Of a DNA stretch of 64,000 nt, positions 40,125-48,821 are shown piece after piece. The notes below the pieces were generated by a model. That model worked only from the letters and a program-made list of their open reading frames with translations, was not told the origin of the DNA and ran no database searches. The stretch lies in the NCBI RefSeq assembly GCF_000971965.1, contig NZ_KQ040792.1, forward strand, positions 620,001 through 684,000. Direction: 5' to 3'. A program made the translations under genes and the position numbers. This stretch comes from Paenibacillus wulumuqiensis. GTDB lineage: Bacteria > Bacillota > Bacilli > Paenibacillales > Paenibacillaceae. The first letter of the stretch is position 1, and each line of letters starts with the position of its first letter.

Positions 40125-41252
40125 ATGTTAACTATTTGTATTATCGGGTTTGTCCTGGCGCTCGCCTTAGCGCTGGCACTCACACCACTCGTCAAAAAGT
40201 TTGCAATTCGAATCGGAGCAGTAGACGTTCCCAATGCCCGCAAAGTGCATACACGAATTATGCCGCGGCTTGGCGGACTCGGGATTTTCCTGGCATTTAC
40301 GATTGCATTCGTTGCAGTCCTACCATTTTTGCCTTTTGATCTTCCTGCACGCGACGCTAACTTTATGAAAGCTTTCTTTACGGCCGGCTCGATCATTGTA
40401 CTGATCGGAGTGCTGGATGACCGTTTTGAATTATCTGCCAAAGTTAAATTATTAGGACAAATCATTGCTGCATGTGCAGTAGTATTCGGATACGGTATCA
40501 AAGTTGATTTTGTGGATATTCCTTTTCAGGATAACTATTTCTCACTCGAAAATTGGATTTCCATTCCGCTTACGATCTTCTGGATCGTTGGCGTAACCAA
40601 TGCGATTAACCTAATTGATGGACTCGATGGTCTGGCAGCCGGAGTATCTGCGATTGCGATCGGCAGTATCTTCACCATGTCACTGATCATGGGGAACTAT
40701 CCTGTAGCGCTGCTGTGTGTACTGCTGCTGGGTGCCATTATCGGATTCCTGTATTTCAATTTCCATCCGGCCAAGATCTTTATGGGGGATACCGGTTCTT
40801 TATTCCTCGGTTTCAGTCTGGCCATGCTGTCACTGCTTGGTTTCAAACAGATCGCGGTGGTGTCCTTTATTACACCGCTGATCATTATCGGTGTTCCACT
40901 ATCCGATACATTCTTTGCAATTATCCGCCGCTGGGTACATAAAAAGCCGATCTTCGCTCCAGACAAAGGTCATCTGCATCATTGTCTGCGCGAACTGGGA
41001 CTCAGCCATCGTCAGACCGTATTAATGATTTACGGTATTGCAGCATTCTTCGGTGTTCTGGCGATTATCCAATCGTCGGCTGCATTGAATGAAGCCAACT
41101 GGGTTACGTTCGCGGTCATTTGTATCATGATGTTCGTGATGCAGATCGGTGCCGAGCTGATTGGTCTTGTCGGTAAAACAAGACGCCCGCTGCTCAGTCT
41201 GATTGCACGCCTGCGGGTCAAACCTGATCCGACCAGAGGCAGCAAATCCTAG
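40125..41252 (+). CDS. tagO: Undecaprenyl-phosphate GlcNAc-1-phosphate transferase
   Basis: This 375-residue enzyme has about eleven membrane helices and starts wall-polymer synthesis by moving GlcNAc-1-phosphate from UDP-GlcNAc to undecaprenyl phosphate. MraY/WecA family motifs are all visible: GVLDDRFEL (Mg2+ aspartates), NAINLIDGLDGLAAG, KIFMGDTGSLFLG, and the GHLHH variant of the HIHH motif. It has its own promoter although it follows tagA by 113 bp. The basic C-terminal tail lies inside the cell. Confidence 0.94.
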   Translation: MLTICIIGFVLALALALALTPLVKKFAIRIGAVDVPNARKVHTRIMPRLGGLGIFLAFTIAFVAVLPFLPFDLPARDANFMKAFFTAGSIIVLIGVLDDRFELSAKVKLLGQIIAACAVVFGYGIKVDFVDIPFQDNYFSLENWISIPLTIFWIVGVTNAINLIDGLDGLAAGVSAIAIGSIFTMSLIMGNYPVALLCVLLLGAIIGFLYFNFHPAKIFMGDTGSLFLGFSLAMLSLLGFKQIAVVSFITPLIIIGVPLSDTFFAIIRRWVHKKPIFAPDKGHLHHCLRELGLSHRQTVLMIYGIAAFFGVLAIIQSSAALNEANWVTFAVICIMMFVMQIGAELIGLVGKTRRPLLSLIARLRVKPDPTRGSKS

Positions 41253-41266
41253 ACAATGAGTACTGG

Positions 41267-41320
41267 AAAATGGTTGGTTGATGGTAGTTCAACTCTTGCT
41301 ACAACCGACATTTCCATTTT
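41267..41320 (+). other. Long imperfect hairpin after tagO
   Basis: AAAATGG-TTGGTTG (41267-41280) pairs with CAACCGA (41302-41308) and CCATTTT (41314-41320), with a 5-nt bulge; it is followed by the palindrome-like CATTTTAAAATG. It probably forms the 3' end structure of the tagO mRNA. A TATAAT (41351-41356) lies downstream without a proper -35 box. Confidence 0.5.
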
Positions 41321-41451
41321 AAAATGAATCGCTTGATCGAGTTTCTTCTATATAATATATACAAGAAATAAAGCTCCTGTAATGGCTATGGTTAATCATA
41401 GATAATGGCAGCCGAATAAGCGAATAAGGTACAGTTGAATCGCACCATCCT

Positions 41452-41483
41452 AAGCTCTCTTCCTCCGGGAAGAGAGCTTTTTT
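41452..41483 (+). terminator. Strong terminator upstream of the SLH gene
   Basis: AAGCTCTCTT pairs perfectly with AAGAGAGCTT around CCTCCGGG, followed by TTTT. It insulates the tagO transcript from the SLH gene, so the latter must use a promoter after 41483. Confidence 0.92.
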
Positions 41484-41503
41484 ATGGAATTTCCTGTTTT
41501 TAT

Positions 41504-41530
41504 TAAAATATGGGTTGCATCTGCCGATAA
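41504..41530 (+). promoter_or_regulatory. Consensus sigma-D (flagellar) promoter upstream of the SLH protein gene
   Basis: TAAA at 41504-41507 and GCCGATAA at 41523-41530 are separated by exactly 15 bp. This is a full match to the sigma-D/FliA-type consensus of Bacillus. The start point would be near 41537, leaving a leader of about 64 nt with AGGAGG before the TTG start at 41601. It lies directly behind a strong terminator, so it is the only promoter I can find for this gene. Confidence 0.72.
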
Positions 41531-41600
41531 AATAGGTAGACAGGTTAAGCCCGCCAAAAAGAGTTGGAGCGGTGACCGGAATAAAAGGAGGAACATTATT

Positions 41601-44600
41601 TTGAAGAAAATACTATCGATGCTCATGGCGGTAGTCTTGTTGGTTGGTATTTTGCCGCAGGGGATTGGTGGAAATACGGCCCAGGCAGCGAGCTTCTTTA
41701 TTTTCCCGAACGAAAGTTATGATCCTGCATCACCACATGTGGTTGGAGATAACCGTGTTACAATTAGTGGTACATTTAACGGTGTAAATGCCAGTACTAT
41801 CAAGTATAGAGTAGTCCGTGTATATAAAAACGGAGACAAATATGTGGAGGACTCCTCCAATGAGAATAAAGGGTTAACAAATTATACAATTAGTAACTCC
41901 AAGATAACTGTAACGGATATTCCTTTATACTCCGGTTTGAATAAAGTCGAGTTCTCAGCCAGTCCAGCTGGTGGCGGAAACACAGTTAACGAAGCGATTT
42001 ACTTCGATTATCATGATGGCCCAACAGTATATAACCTGTCCGCTACATTGGATGGCGATACTGTAGCACTGAACGAAAATGTTCCTGCAGTATTAAAAGC
42101 ATCCCAGAGTGGAATCAGCTTTGGACAGGATAAAGCGAGTATTGCTTTGTCAGGTTCGGCACCGAATGCCAAACAGGTTATTGTATCTGTAAACGGCGGT
42201 GCAAGCAGAACGGCTAACGTATCAAGTACAAACAGCTATCAGTTTACAGTAGCGCCACTTACTTTGATCAGTGGAAAGAACACTTTGGAAATTCAAGTGA
42301 TCAATGGAACTCAAAAATTGGTTACCTATCGTGAAGTGACTTTCTTTAATGGTAAAACTACTTTTTATGACACTTATGCAGTAAAAGGTACTACTAATTC
42401 AGCAGACTTGGCAACATATCCGGATGTGAGTGTAGCTCCTGATGCTGATGGAAAAGGTACTGTAGATATTACAGGTAAAGTGGTAATTCCTTTAACAACT
42501 GCAGGTGAGCCTGTTCTTACCGATTATATTGAATACACTCTTGCAAACGGAGTAACGAAGACCGGATCTGTTACACCAGAAAAGATTGCAGCAGAAAGTA
42601 CTTCAGCCTATATGACAATGAAGTATACCATTCCCGGGGTTTCAGGGATTGAATACGGCAAGCGTGTAGATGTAACGATCAAATTAAAAGGTGGTTCTGC
42701 TTCTACAAGCAGTCTGGGATTCACACTGCGTGACAGTTCCGCTCCTTATATTACTAAAGTGAATTACTTGCCAGGTTATTCAGCTTCCACTAGTAATACC
42801 CAGGCAGCAGGATTGAGCAGTACCGCTCTGGATGGCGCTAGCATCTTTTCTTTGCCAACAGCAGTAGAATTGTTGGTTGCAAATGGCGATAGTGACACTA
42901 CAATTACTACTACAGCCAAAGATGCCAGTGGTAAAGATGTTGCAGTTACTCTTACCCCAATCAGCTCTCAAGGGGCAGGAACCAATGTACAAAAAATTCT
43001 ATATAAATTGACCAATGTATCGGTAAATGGAACAACTACACTCTCATTCACCGCTAAAAAAGGAACAGCAACAAGTTCGGCTGTGACAGCAACGGTTAAT
43101 TTCTTGTATGGTCCTTATGTTAGTTATACCAAAGCTTACGATAGCCAGGTTGTACAGTACGGCCAAAATGATACAAATGTGGCTACCAGTGTAATCGAAG
43201 GTGCCTTGGACTCATTTAAAGGCCAGATTGTCAACGTAGCTAATGAGTCTGATATTGTATATAGCGGAGCAGGACAGACTGTTTTCTTCTATATCAATAA
43301 TACACTGGTACCTTTGGAGCAAGTAGGGGACAAGTTTCATTTCAAAGTAGGCAATAGTGCTACTGCTTATAAGGCGATGTTCTCGGGAGAGAACACAGTG
43401 AAGTTTGTGCTGAGTTCTTCGAAAACAACTTATGAAAATACAATTAAAATAAATCTGGTTCCTACAGACATTCCGGTTATTCCTGCTGATAGCAATCTGG
43501 GAATATTCCCATTCAAGTATAGCGGCGGAAGTGACGCACCACCTAAAGCAAAAGATAATGAGAATTTCCCGATGAGTGGTACAAATTATACAACAAAAGA
43601 AAAAGCTTTTAACTTGTATGGTACATTTGATTTCCTGGATCTTGGGAAAGACAAAACATCAGTAGAAGCAAACTTAAGCAAAGTAGCAACCAAGACAAAT
43701 TATAAACTTCAGGTTGTGGACTCTGAAGGAAAAACATTAACTTGGAACTTGTCCAATACTTTTACAGGGATGAAAAATGGAGAACCCACAGGAGATGTAA
43801 TTAACTCTTCAGGTACTACTGTGGATCGTCTGACAGTTTACTATGACTATGACAAGCAATCATTTGCATTTATCGTAAGAAATCAACCTATGGGAGATAG
43901 CCCTGTAGTATTCAGTTTTACAGTGTATAACGCTGGTGATGGTGGTCCAACAGCTAGTGCTACGGTGGAAGTTGACCCTTTGACAGGCACTTATAATATT
44001 GTAAGACCATTAACTGCGCAAAAAGTAACGAACAGCAACTTTATTGATGTAATTGTTGACTCCAAGAATGCTACTGCAGTAACTATTAATAAAATTAAGG
44101 CCGAGAAAACTTCTTTTGATATGAATGGTGATGGTACTCCAGAATTTGAAAATGCATATCGAGTAACTGTCAAAGATCTTAAAGCTAATAAAGAAACAAA
44201 GATACCGGTTACTGTAACGATCGGTGATGAGACTTTCAAAGACACGGTAGTAGTCAAGTATGTGCCTACGAACATTCCAGGTGCACAATTCATGCAGGAA
44301 ATGAAAAACTCTGCCAAAGTATTTGACGGAAAATTATCACTCAAATTCCCTTCAGGTACCAGCCTGGTTCGTCGTGATACGGATACTGCGGAAAAGCTGA
44401 AAACAGAAGTATTTACTGATCATAATCTGTTGTTTGCTATTGCAAATAGCACTGATGGTGTTACTGATCGTTATAACTTTGAAGATGCTAAACCTGGTGT
44501 AGAGCAGCAATATACAATTGGGCGACAATATTTTGTGAATAACTTTAATTCTCATTTTGTTAAAGCAAGTGATGTTTACTGGATTGATCCAGGTATTGCG

Positions 44601-45551
44601 GATGATATTTCTACAGGGAAAAAGTTTGATCCCATCAAAGATGGTCAAAATCCGTATCAACCAGTGACTTTCCCTAGTGATCCTGTAGCACCAAGCTTCT
44701 ACAATCGTGACCCGGACAATGAATTGGTTCCTTCCAAGCGGGGAACAATGACATTATCCTACCTTTCGGACATGGCTGAAGATGCAGGTAAACTTGTAAC
44801 AGTATTCTACTTTGATCCTGAATTGAAACAATGGGATAACGTTGGTGGAGTGGTCAATGCTTCCAAACGTACGGTTACTGTACCATTGGATCGTTTCGGA
44901 TACTATGTAGTAGCCAAGCTTAGCTATTCTTATAATGATATCGTTCAGCATAGCTATGCACGTAACTATATGGAGACTTTGTTTGCCAAAGGAATTATGA
45001 ATGCTACAGATCCGGATACTGCTTTTGGTGCTAATCAATATATTACACGCGGAGAATTTGTACGCTCCATTGTAAAAGCCTTGCAGATCCCGCTGAACTA
45101 TCAAGGTACCAAACATTTCATTGATTTGAATACCAACATGAGTTCGATTACCCAAAATGCACTTTATGATTTCCGTTATATCGAGACAGCAGCTCGTGCA
45201 GGCTTTGTACGTGGTACAGATCCTCAGGTATTCAGCCCTGGTGACAATATTACTCGTCAGGATGCAGCTGTTATCATTGCGAGTGCTACCAATCTCAAAC
45301 TGGAGACCGATATCGACAAAATTAATAAAGGTCTCGTTAAATACTTTAAAGATTTTAACTCCATTGACCGCTATGCCCGTGCTTCTGTACTTGCTGTAGC
45401 GAAAAAAGGTTATATTACCGGTTCGGCAATTGATCCTAACGATGCAAGCAAAGGTTACACTTATGATCCAACAGCCAAAATGCTGCGCTCGGATACGGAT
45501 GTAATCTTGGCCAGAGTCATGATTGGACAAAAGCTTCTGCCTAAGATGTAA
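41601..45551 (+). CDS. Large SLH-domain surface protein
   Basis: This 1316-residue secreted protein starts at TTG 41601 (AGGAGG upstream). A signal peptide (residues 1-29, KKILSMLMAVVLLVGILP then AQA) is followed by about 1080 residues of Thr/Ser/Val-rich beta-type repeats with many Asn and Asp. Three SLH modules lie at about 1110-1165, 1175-1235 and 1245-1316, where the canonical TRAE motif appears as TRGE, TRQD and LRSD. SLH modules bind pyruvylated ManNAc in the wall polymer made by the adjacent csaB-tagA-tagO genes. Codon use is visibly more AT-rich and less biased than in the S-layer-like gene next to it. The ligand or function of the long N-terminal part is unknown. Confidence 0.9.
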   Translation: MKKILSMLMAVVLLVGILPQGIGGNTAQAASFFIFPNESYDPASPHVVGDNRVTISGTFNGVNASTIKYRVVRVYKNGDKYVEDSSNENKGLTNYTISNSKITVTDIPLYSGLNKVEFSASPAGGGNTVNEAIYFDYHDGPTVYNLSATLDGDTVALNENVPAVLKASQSGISFGQDKASIALSGSAPNAKQVIVSVNGGASRTANVSSTNSYQFTVAPLTLISGKNTLEIQVINGTQKLVTYREVTFFNGKTTFYDTYAVKGTTNSADLATYPDVSVAPDADGKGTVDITGKVVIPLTTAGEPVLTDYIEYTLANGVTKTGSVTPEKIAAESTSAYMTMKYTIPGVSGIEYGKRVDVTIKLKGGSASTSSLGFTLRDSSAPYITKVNYLPGYSASTSNTQAAGLSSTALDGASIFSLPTAVELLVANGDSDTTITTTAKDASGKDVAVTLTPISSQGAGTNVQKILYKLTNVSVNGTTTLSFTAKKGTATSSAVTATVNFLYGPYVSYTKAYDSQVVQYGQNDTNVATSVIEGALDSFKGQIVNVANESDIVYSGAGQTVFFYINNTLVPLEQVGDKFHFKVGNSATAYKAMFSGENTVKFVLSSSKTTYENTIKINLVPTDIPVIPADSNLGIFPFKYSGGSDAPPKAKDNENFPMSGTNYTTKEKAFNLYGTFDFLDLGKDKTSVEANLSKVATKTNYKLQVVDSEGKTLTWNLSNTFTGMKNGEPTGDVINSSGTTVDRLTVYYDYDKQSFAFIVRNQPMGDSPVVFSFTVYNAGDGGPTASATVEVDPLTGTYNIVRPLTAQKVTNSNFIDVIVDSKNATAVTINKIKAEKTSFDMNGDGTPEFENAYRVTVKDLKANKETKIPVTVTIGDETFKDTVVVKYVPTNIPGAQFMQEMKNSAKVFDGKLSLKFPSGTSLVRRDTDTAEKLKTEVFTDHNLLFAIANSTDGVTDRYNFEDAKPGVEQQYTIGRQYFVNNFNSHFVKASDVYWIDPGIADDISTGKKFDPIKDGQNPYQPVTFPSDPVAPSFYNRDPDNELVPSKRGTMTLSYLSDMAEDAGKLVTVFYFDPELKQWDNVGGVVNASKRTVTVPLDRFGYYVVAKLSYSYNDIVQHSYARNYMETLFAKGIMNATDPDTAFGANQYITRGEFVRSIVKALQIPLNYQGTKHFIDLNTNMSSITQNALYDFRYIETAARAGFVRGTDPQVFSPGDNITRQDAAVIIASATNLKLETDIDKINKGLVKYFKDFNSIDRYARASVLAVAKKGYITGSAIDPNDASKGYTYDPTAKMLRSDTDVILARVMIGQKLLPKM

Positions 45552-45573
45552 GACTATCTTTTATCAATACTTT

Positions 45574-45608
45574 AAAGGGAGTACCTGGTTGATCAGGTAC
45601 TCCCTTTT
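45574..45608 (+). terminator. Terminator of the SLH gene
   Basis: A perfect 14-bp stem (AAAGGGAGTACCTG with CAGGTACTCCCTTT) around GTTGAT; the T residues at the 3' end are short but the stem is very stable. Confidence 0.85.
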
Positions 45609-45725
45609 GCATGTTTAAATAGCCTTGAAGCAGCAAGCATGTACCTTTTTTAAATGATTAAATGCTTTTTTTATAAGTGGATCTTAAATAAGAGAATAAA
45701 AAACTAAAAATTCTTTTGCAACATC

Positions 45726-45752
45726 TGCAACCTTTTCGCAACCCCCTGCGTC
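45726..45752 (+). promoter_or_regulatory. ECF-sigma-type promoter P1 upstream of the S-layer-like gene
   Basis: TGCAAC at 45726-45731 and CGTC at 45749-45752 are separated by 17 bp. AAC in the -35 and CGTC in the -10 are the signature of ECF sigma factors such as Bacillus sigma-M and sigma-V. Extra GCAAC copies flank the -35 box. It is 570 bp upstream of the gene. Confidence 0.55.
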
Positions 45753-45962
45753 TATAGTTTTGGAAGCAGCAAATGATTCGATGAAATAACTGCTCCCAAC
45801 CTGTTTAAACAGTATCCAAGCTGTTTAGTACTACTATAGTTACCAAAAAGTAGTCAGTCAGGGTAGACAAATTGGTGTTTCTGCTAAAAGTGTAGTAAAA
45901 TTAACAAGGTTGAGCCAAAAAACAGAATTTGATTAAAAAATCGAAACTTTTTTTGGAAGAAC

Positions 45963-45988
45963 CGCAACTTTTAGAGAAAACATGCGTC
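45963..45988 (+). promoter_or_regulatory. ECF-sigma-type promoter P2 upstream of the S-layer-like gene
   Basis: CGCAAC at 45963-45968 and CGTC at 45985-45988 are separated by 16 bp. It repeats P1 as GCAAC(C)TTTT-N10-TGCGTCTA, while the sequence between the conserved blocks differs. The start point near 45995 would give a leader of about 325 nt with several small hairpins (for example 46173-46191). Confidence 0.6.
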
Positions 45989-46094
45989 TACATATATGAA
46001 CCTGATGAAACGACAGCAAACACATGCTGGCAGGTTGTTGAATGAACATGAACCCTAATGGAACTTTTCAACAATCTCAATGTGAAAAAATGTC

Positions 46095-46123
46095 TTTACG
46101 GCATCATTGACGCAATGTATAAT
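46095..46123 (+). promoter_or_regulatory. Sigma-A promoter P3 of the S-layer-like gene
   Basis: TTTACG at 46095-46100 and TATAAT at 46118-46123 are 17 bp apart, about 200 bp upstream of the start codon. The whole 45609-46321 gap is AT-rich and also holds the palindrome CTGTTTAAACAG (45801-45812). A 60-codon frame at 46058 has no ribosome site. Confidence 0.6.
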
Positions 46124-46321
46124 ACTTTTGGACACTGCGGGTTTCGATTGGCGAATGTTCCGGTTACGATTTTCTGTGATTTTGTCACAGATATCATCAT
46201 ACAAAAACAGGATTTGCTTAAACTCGGAAAGGGGGTGTAACGACTGATGAGTGACAAAATCCATAACAAACAAAAAAACAAAAAAAACGTTTATGATATT
46301 CAAGGAGGAGAACAAAAGGTT

Positions 46322-48586
46322 ATGAAAAAGTCTACTAAAAAAGTTATTAACGTAGCAGCAAGCGCAGCTTTGCTGGCTGGTGCAGCTCCGGTTGCAGGTA
46401 TTATCGCTCCAACAGCAGCACACGCAGCTGGTAGTTTCACAGTAATCAACGTTCCAACACTGAGCTCTTCTACTGGTGGAACACTGGTAAATCTGGGCCG
46501 TGTGAACATTAACATCGACCAATATACGCTGACTTCTGCAACTGAGACTACTTACATGACAGTAACTCTGCCAACTGGTTTCGAGTTTAACAGTGATGCA
46601 TTTACTTCTGATAGTGCTACTGGTACTGGTACTCGCGTATGGGTTGCTGATGCAGGTGATAGACAAACTATTAATGCTACTGCACAAGCTCTGAGCCCTA
46701 CAAGTGCACGCATCGCTATCACTGGTTCTAACCAAAATGATGATGTGACAATCGGTTTTGCTCTTGAAAATATCCGTTCTACTGGTCCTAACAGTGGTGA
46801 CGTAAACCTGAGCTTCACTGCTGCTCCAAACAGTGGCCTGCCAACTGGTAACGTAAAAGTTGCTACTGTGGTATCTTCTGGCCAAATCGCTCTGGAAGCA
46901 CGTGATACTCAATCCAGCAGCGACAACTTCAACTTCACACTGCGTGTGACTGAATCCGTTGCAAGATCCCTGAAAACTGGTAACGCGGTTAAAATCAAAC
47001 TGCCAGCTGGTTTTGAATGGAATGCAGTAGGAACTTTCACTCCTCTGTATGGTGATCTTTCCGCTTCCGATATCACTACTTCTGTAGATGGTGATACTCT
47101 GAACATCTCTGCACGCAACACTGATACTCTGTCTTCCGCAGCTTCTTCCTTCGACCTGGCTCTGAGCTATACTGTTGAAGACGAAGATAAAGCTAAAGAA
47201 GGCGATGTAACTGCTACTGTTAGCGGTAACTCTTCTGCAAACGTATCTTCCCTGGTTGTTGGTACTTATGGCCAATACGGTGGTGGCGTAACTGTTGCTT
47301 CCCCAACTACAGTAGTAGCTGGTCAAGATGAGCAACAAGTTGGCGATATCGTTGTTAAAGAAGCTGTAGCAGGTTCCTTCATTGCTGGCCGTACAGTAAC
47401 TCTGCAACTGCCTGAAGGCGCTCGTTGGCAGTCTGTGTACGAAGATGGTGAAGATGTAACTGGTACTACTGGTTCTGTTGACACTGCAAATGGTCTGGTT
47501 GCACCAAACATCACTTACACTGGTACTGATGGTCGTACACTGCGTATGACATTCCCTACTCAAAACACTTCCAACAATGCTGGTTCTGTTACACTGCGTG
47601 ACGTTGAGATCGCTGTTCAACCAGGATTCACTGGTGACCTGAACGCAACTGTAGCTGGTAGCCAAGGTCTGACTGGTACAGTGAAACTGGCAACTGCAGT
47701 TTCTTCCGTATCCCTGACTGCTACTAACGCAACTTACAACATCGCTATCGGTACAGATAACGCTGCAATCGGCGATCTGACACTGAAAGAAGGCGCTGCT
47801 GGTGCCCTGACTGACGATGATAACGGTCTGGTTGAAATCCTTCTGCCAGCTGGCGTAACATTCGGATCCACTCCAACTGTATCCGTAACTTCCGGTGACC
47901 TGCGTATCCGTAACGTATCCGTAGACACTTACAACAACAGCGCTACTCAAGGCGTTCTGCGTTTCTACGTAGATAGCGAAAGTACTACTGCAAGTACTGT
48001 AGCGATCAATGGTGTAAACCTGCGTATCGACCGTACTGTACCACAAGGTGAAATCATCGCTAAAGTACAAGGTGACGCAGCGGCAAACACTGCTTACCAC
48101 GGTGCTGGTGACGTAACTGATGTATGGCGTGACAGCTACCGTTATGCAGCTCAAGCAGCTATTGCTACAATTGGTACAGCTCCAGCTGACCAAACTGACA
48201 ATGCTGTAACTGCAATCTACACAATCGGAAGCACTGCTTACAGCGTAAACGGTACTACTCGTACTGCTGAAGTTGCTCCTTATGTAGAAAACGGCCGCAC
48301 TTACTTGCCAGTTCGTTACGTAGCTGAAGCTCTGGGTGTATCCCAAGCTAACATCCTGTTTGACAAAGCAACTTCTATGGTTACTTTGATCAAAGGCGAC
48401 CGCGTAGTTCAGCTGAAACTGAAAACTAATCAACTGACTATCAACGGTTCCACAATCAACATGGACGTTAAAGCTGTAACTAAAGCTAACCGTACTGTAC
48501 TGCCAATCGCATGGGTTGGTAAAGCACTGGATGCAACTGTACAATACGATGCAGCTGCTAAAACTGTAACAGTAACTAGCAAATAA
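46322..48586 (+). CDS. Abundant S-layer-like surface protein with stalk domain
   Basis: This 754-residue secreted protein has a signal peptide (1-35, MKKSTKKVINVAASAALLAG ... AHA). About 590 residues of Ala/Thr/Val/Gly-rich beta-structure follow, and the C-terminal region (about 628-754) has two repeats of the copper-amine-oxidase-N-like stalk domain (GRTYLPVRYVAEALG, NRTVLPIAWVGKALD). No SLH or LPXTG anchor is present. Over 750 codons it essentially avoids TTA, CTA and TCA, which leaves an 866-codon open frame on the other strand; this is extreme codon bias and implies very high expression. An in-frame ATG at 46247 with its own AAAGGGGG site could add 25 residues. Lysine-rich N-terminus, low Cys and context suggest a major surface or S-layer protein. 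Confidence 0.85.
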   Translation: MKKSTKKVINVAASAALLAGAAPVAGIIAPTAAHAAGSFTVINVPTLSSSTGGTLVNLGRVNINIDQYTLTSATETTYMTVTLPTGFEFNSDAFTSDSATGTGTRVWVADAGDRQTINATAQALSPTSARIAITGSNQNDDVTIGFALENIRSTGPNSGDVNLSFTAAPNSGLPTGNVKVATVVSSGQIALEARDTQSSSDNFNFTLRVTESVARSLKTGNAVKIKLPAGFEWNAVGTFTPLYGDLSASDITTSVDGDTLNISARNTDTLSSAASSFDLALSYTVEDEDKAKEGDVTATVSGNSSANVSSLVVGTYGQYGGGVTVASPTTVVAGQDEQQVGDIVVKEAVAGSFIAGRTVTLQLPEGARWQSVYEDGEDVTGTTGSVDTANGLVAPNITYTGTDGRTLRMTFPTQNTSNNAGSVTLRDVEIAVQPGFTGDLNATVAGSQGLTGTVKLATAVSSVSLTATNATYNIAIGTDNAAIGDLTLKEGAAGALTDDDNGLVEILLPAGVTFGSTPTVSVTSGDLRIRNVSVDTYNNSATQGVLRFYVDSESTTASTVAINGVNLRIDRTVPQGEIIAKVQGDAAANTAYHGAGDVTDVWRDSYRYAAQAAIATIGTAPADQTDNAVTAIYTIGSTAYSVNGTTRTAEVAPYVENGRTYLPVRYVAEALGVSQANILFDKATSMVTLIKGDRVVQLKLKTNQLTINGSTINMDVKAVTKANRTVLPIAWVGKALDATVQYDAAAKTVTVTSK

Positions 48587-48637
48587 TATCCCTGATATTA
48601 TTGCTACACCATAGAAGGTAGTCATACCTTCACTGAG

Positions 48638-48675
48638 ACACCTCGGAGTAGGCAACTGCTCCGGGGTGTTTTTTT
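48638..48675 (+). terminator. Terminator of the S-layer-like gene
   Basis: ACACCTCGGAG pairs with CTCCGGGGTGT (one G-U), followed by a run of seven Ts. A smaller hairpin (GAAGGTA/TACCTTC, 48614-48631) precedes it. Confidence 0.92.
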
Positions 48676-48821
48676 ATACATTTTCATTTTAATTACAAGA
48701 TATATATCCTCAATTCATTTGCAGCATTGTATGCTGTATCTGCATACTATATGGATAGTGTTTATTAAGTGGCTATATGGAGTGAGATCTAATCAATGAT
48801 TACTTTGCTTGGAGGAAAACA

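Noticed and set aside
46107-46123. TTGACG at 46107 as -35 box for TATAAT at 46118
   Set aside because: Spacing is only 5 bp; TTTACG at 46095 has the correct 17 bp.
46058-46240. 60-codon frame in the leader of the S-layer-like gene
   Set aside because: No ribosome site before its ATG, overlaps the sigma-A promoter, and the peptide resembles no known leader peptide.
46055-48655. 866-codon minus-strand frame over the S-layer-like gene
   Set aside because: In register with the sense gene and caused by avoidance of TTA, CTA and TCA; the product has no recognisable features and no ribosome site supports it.
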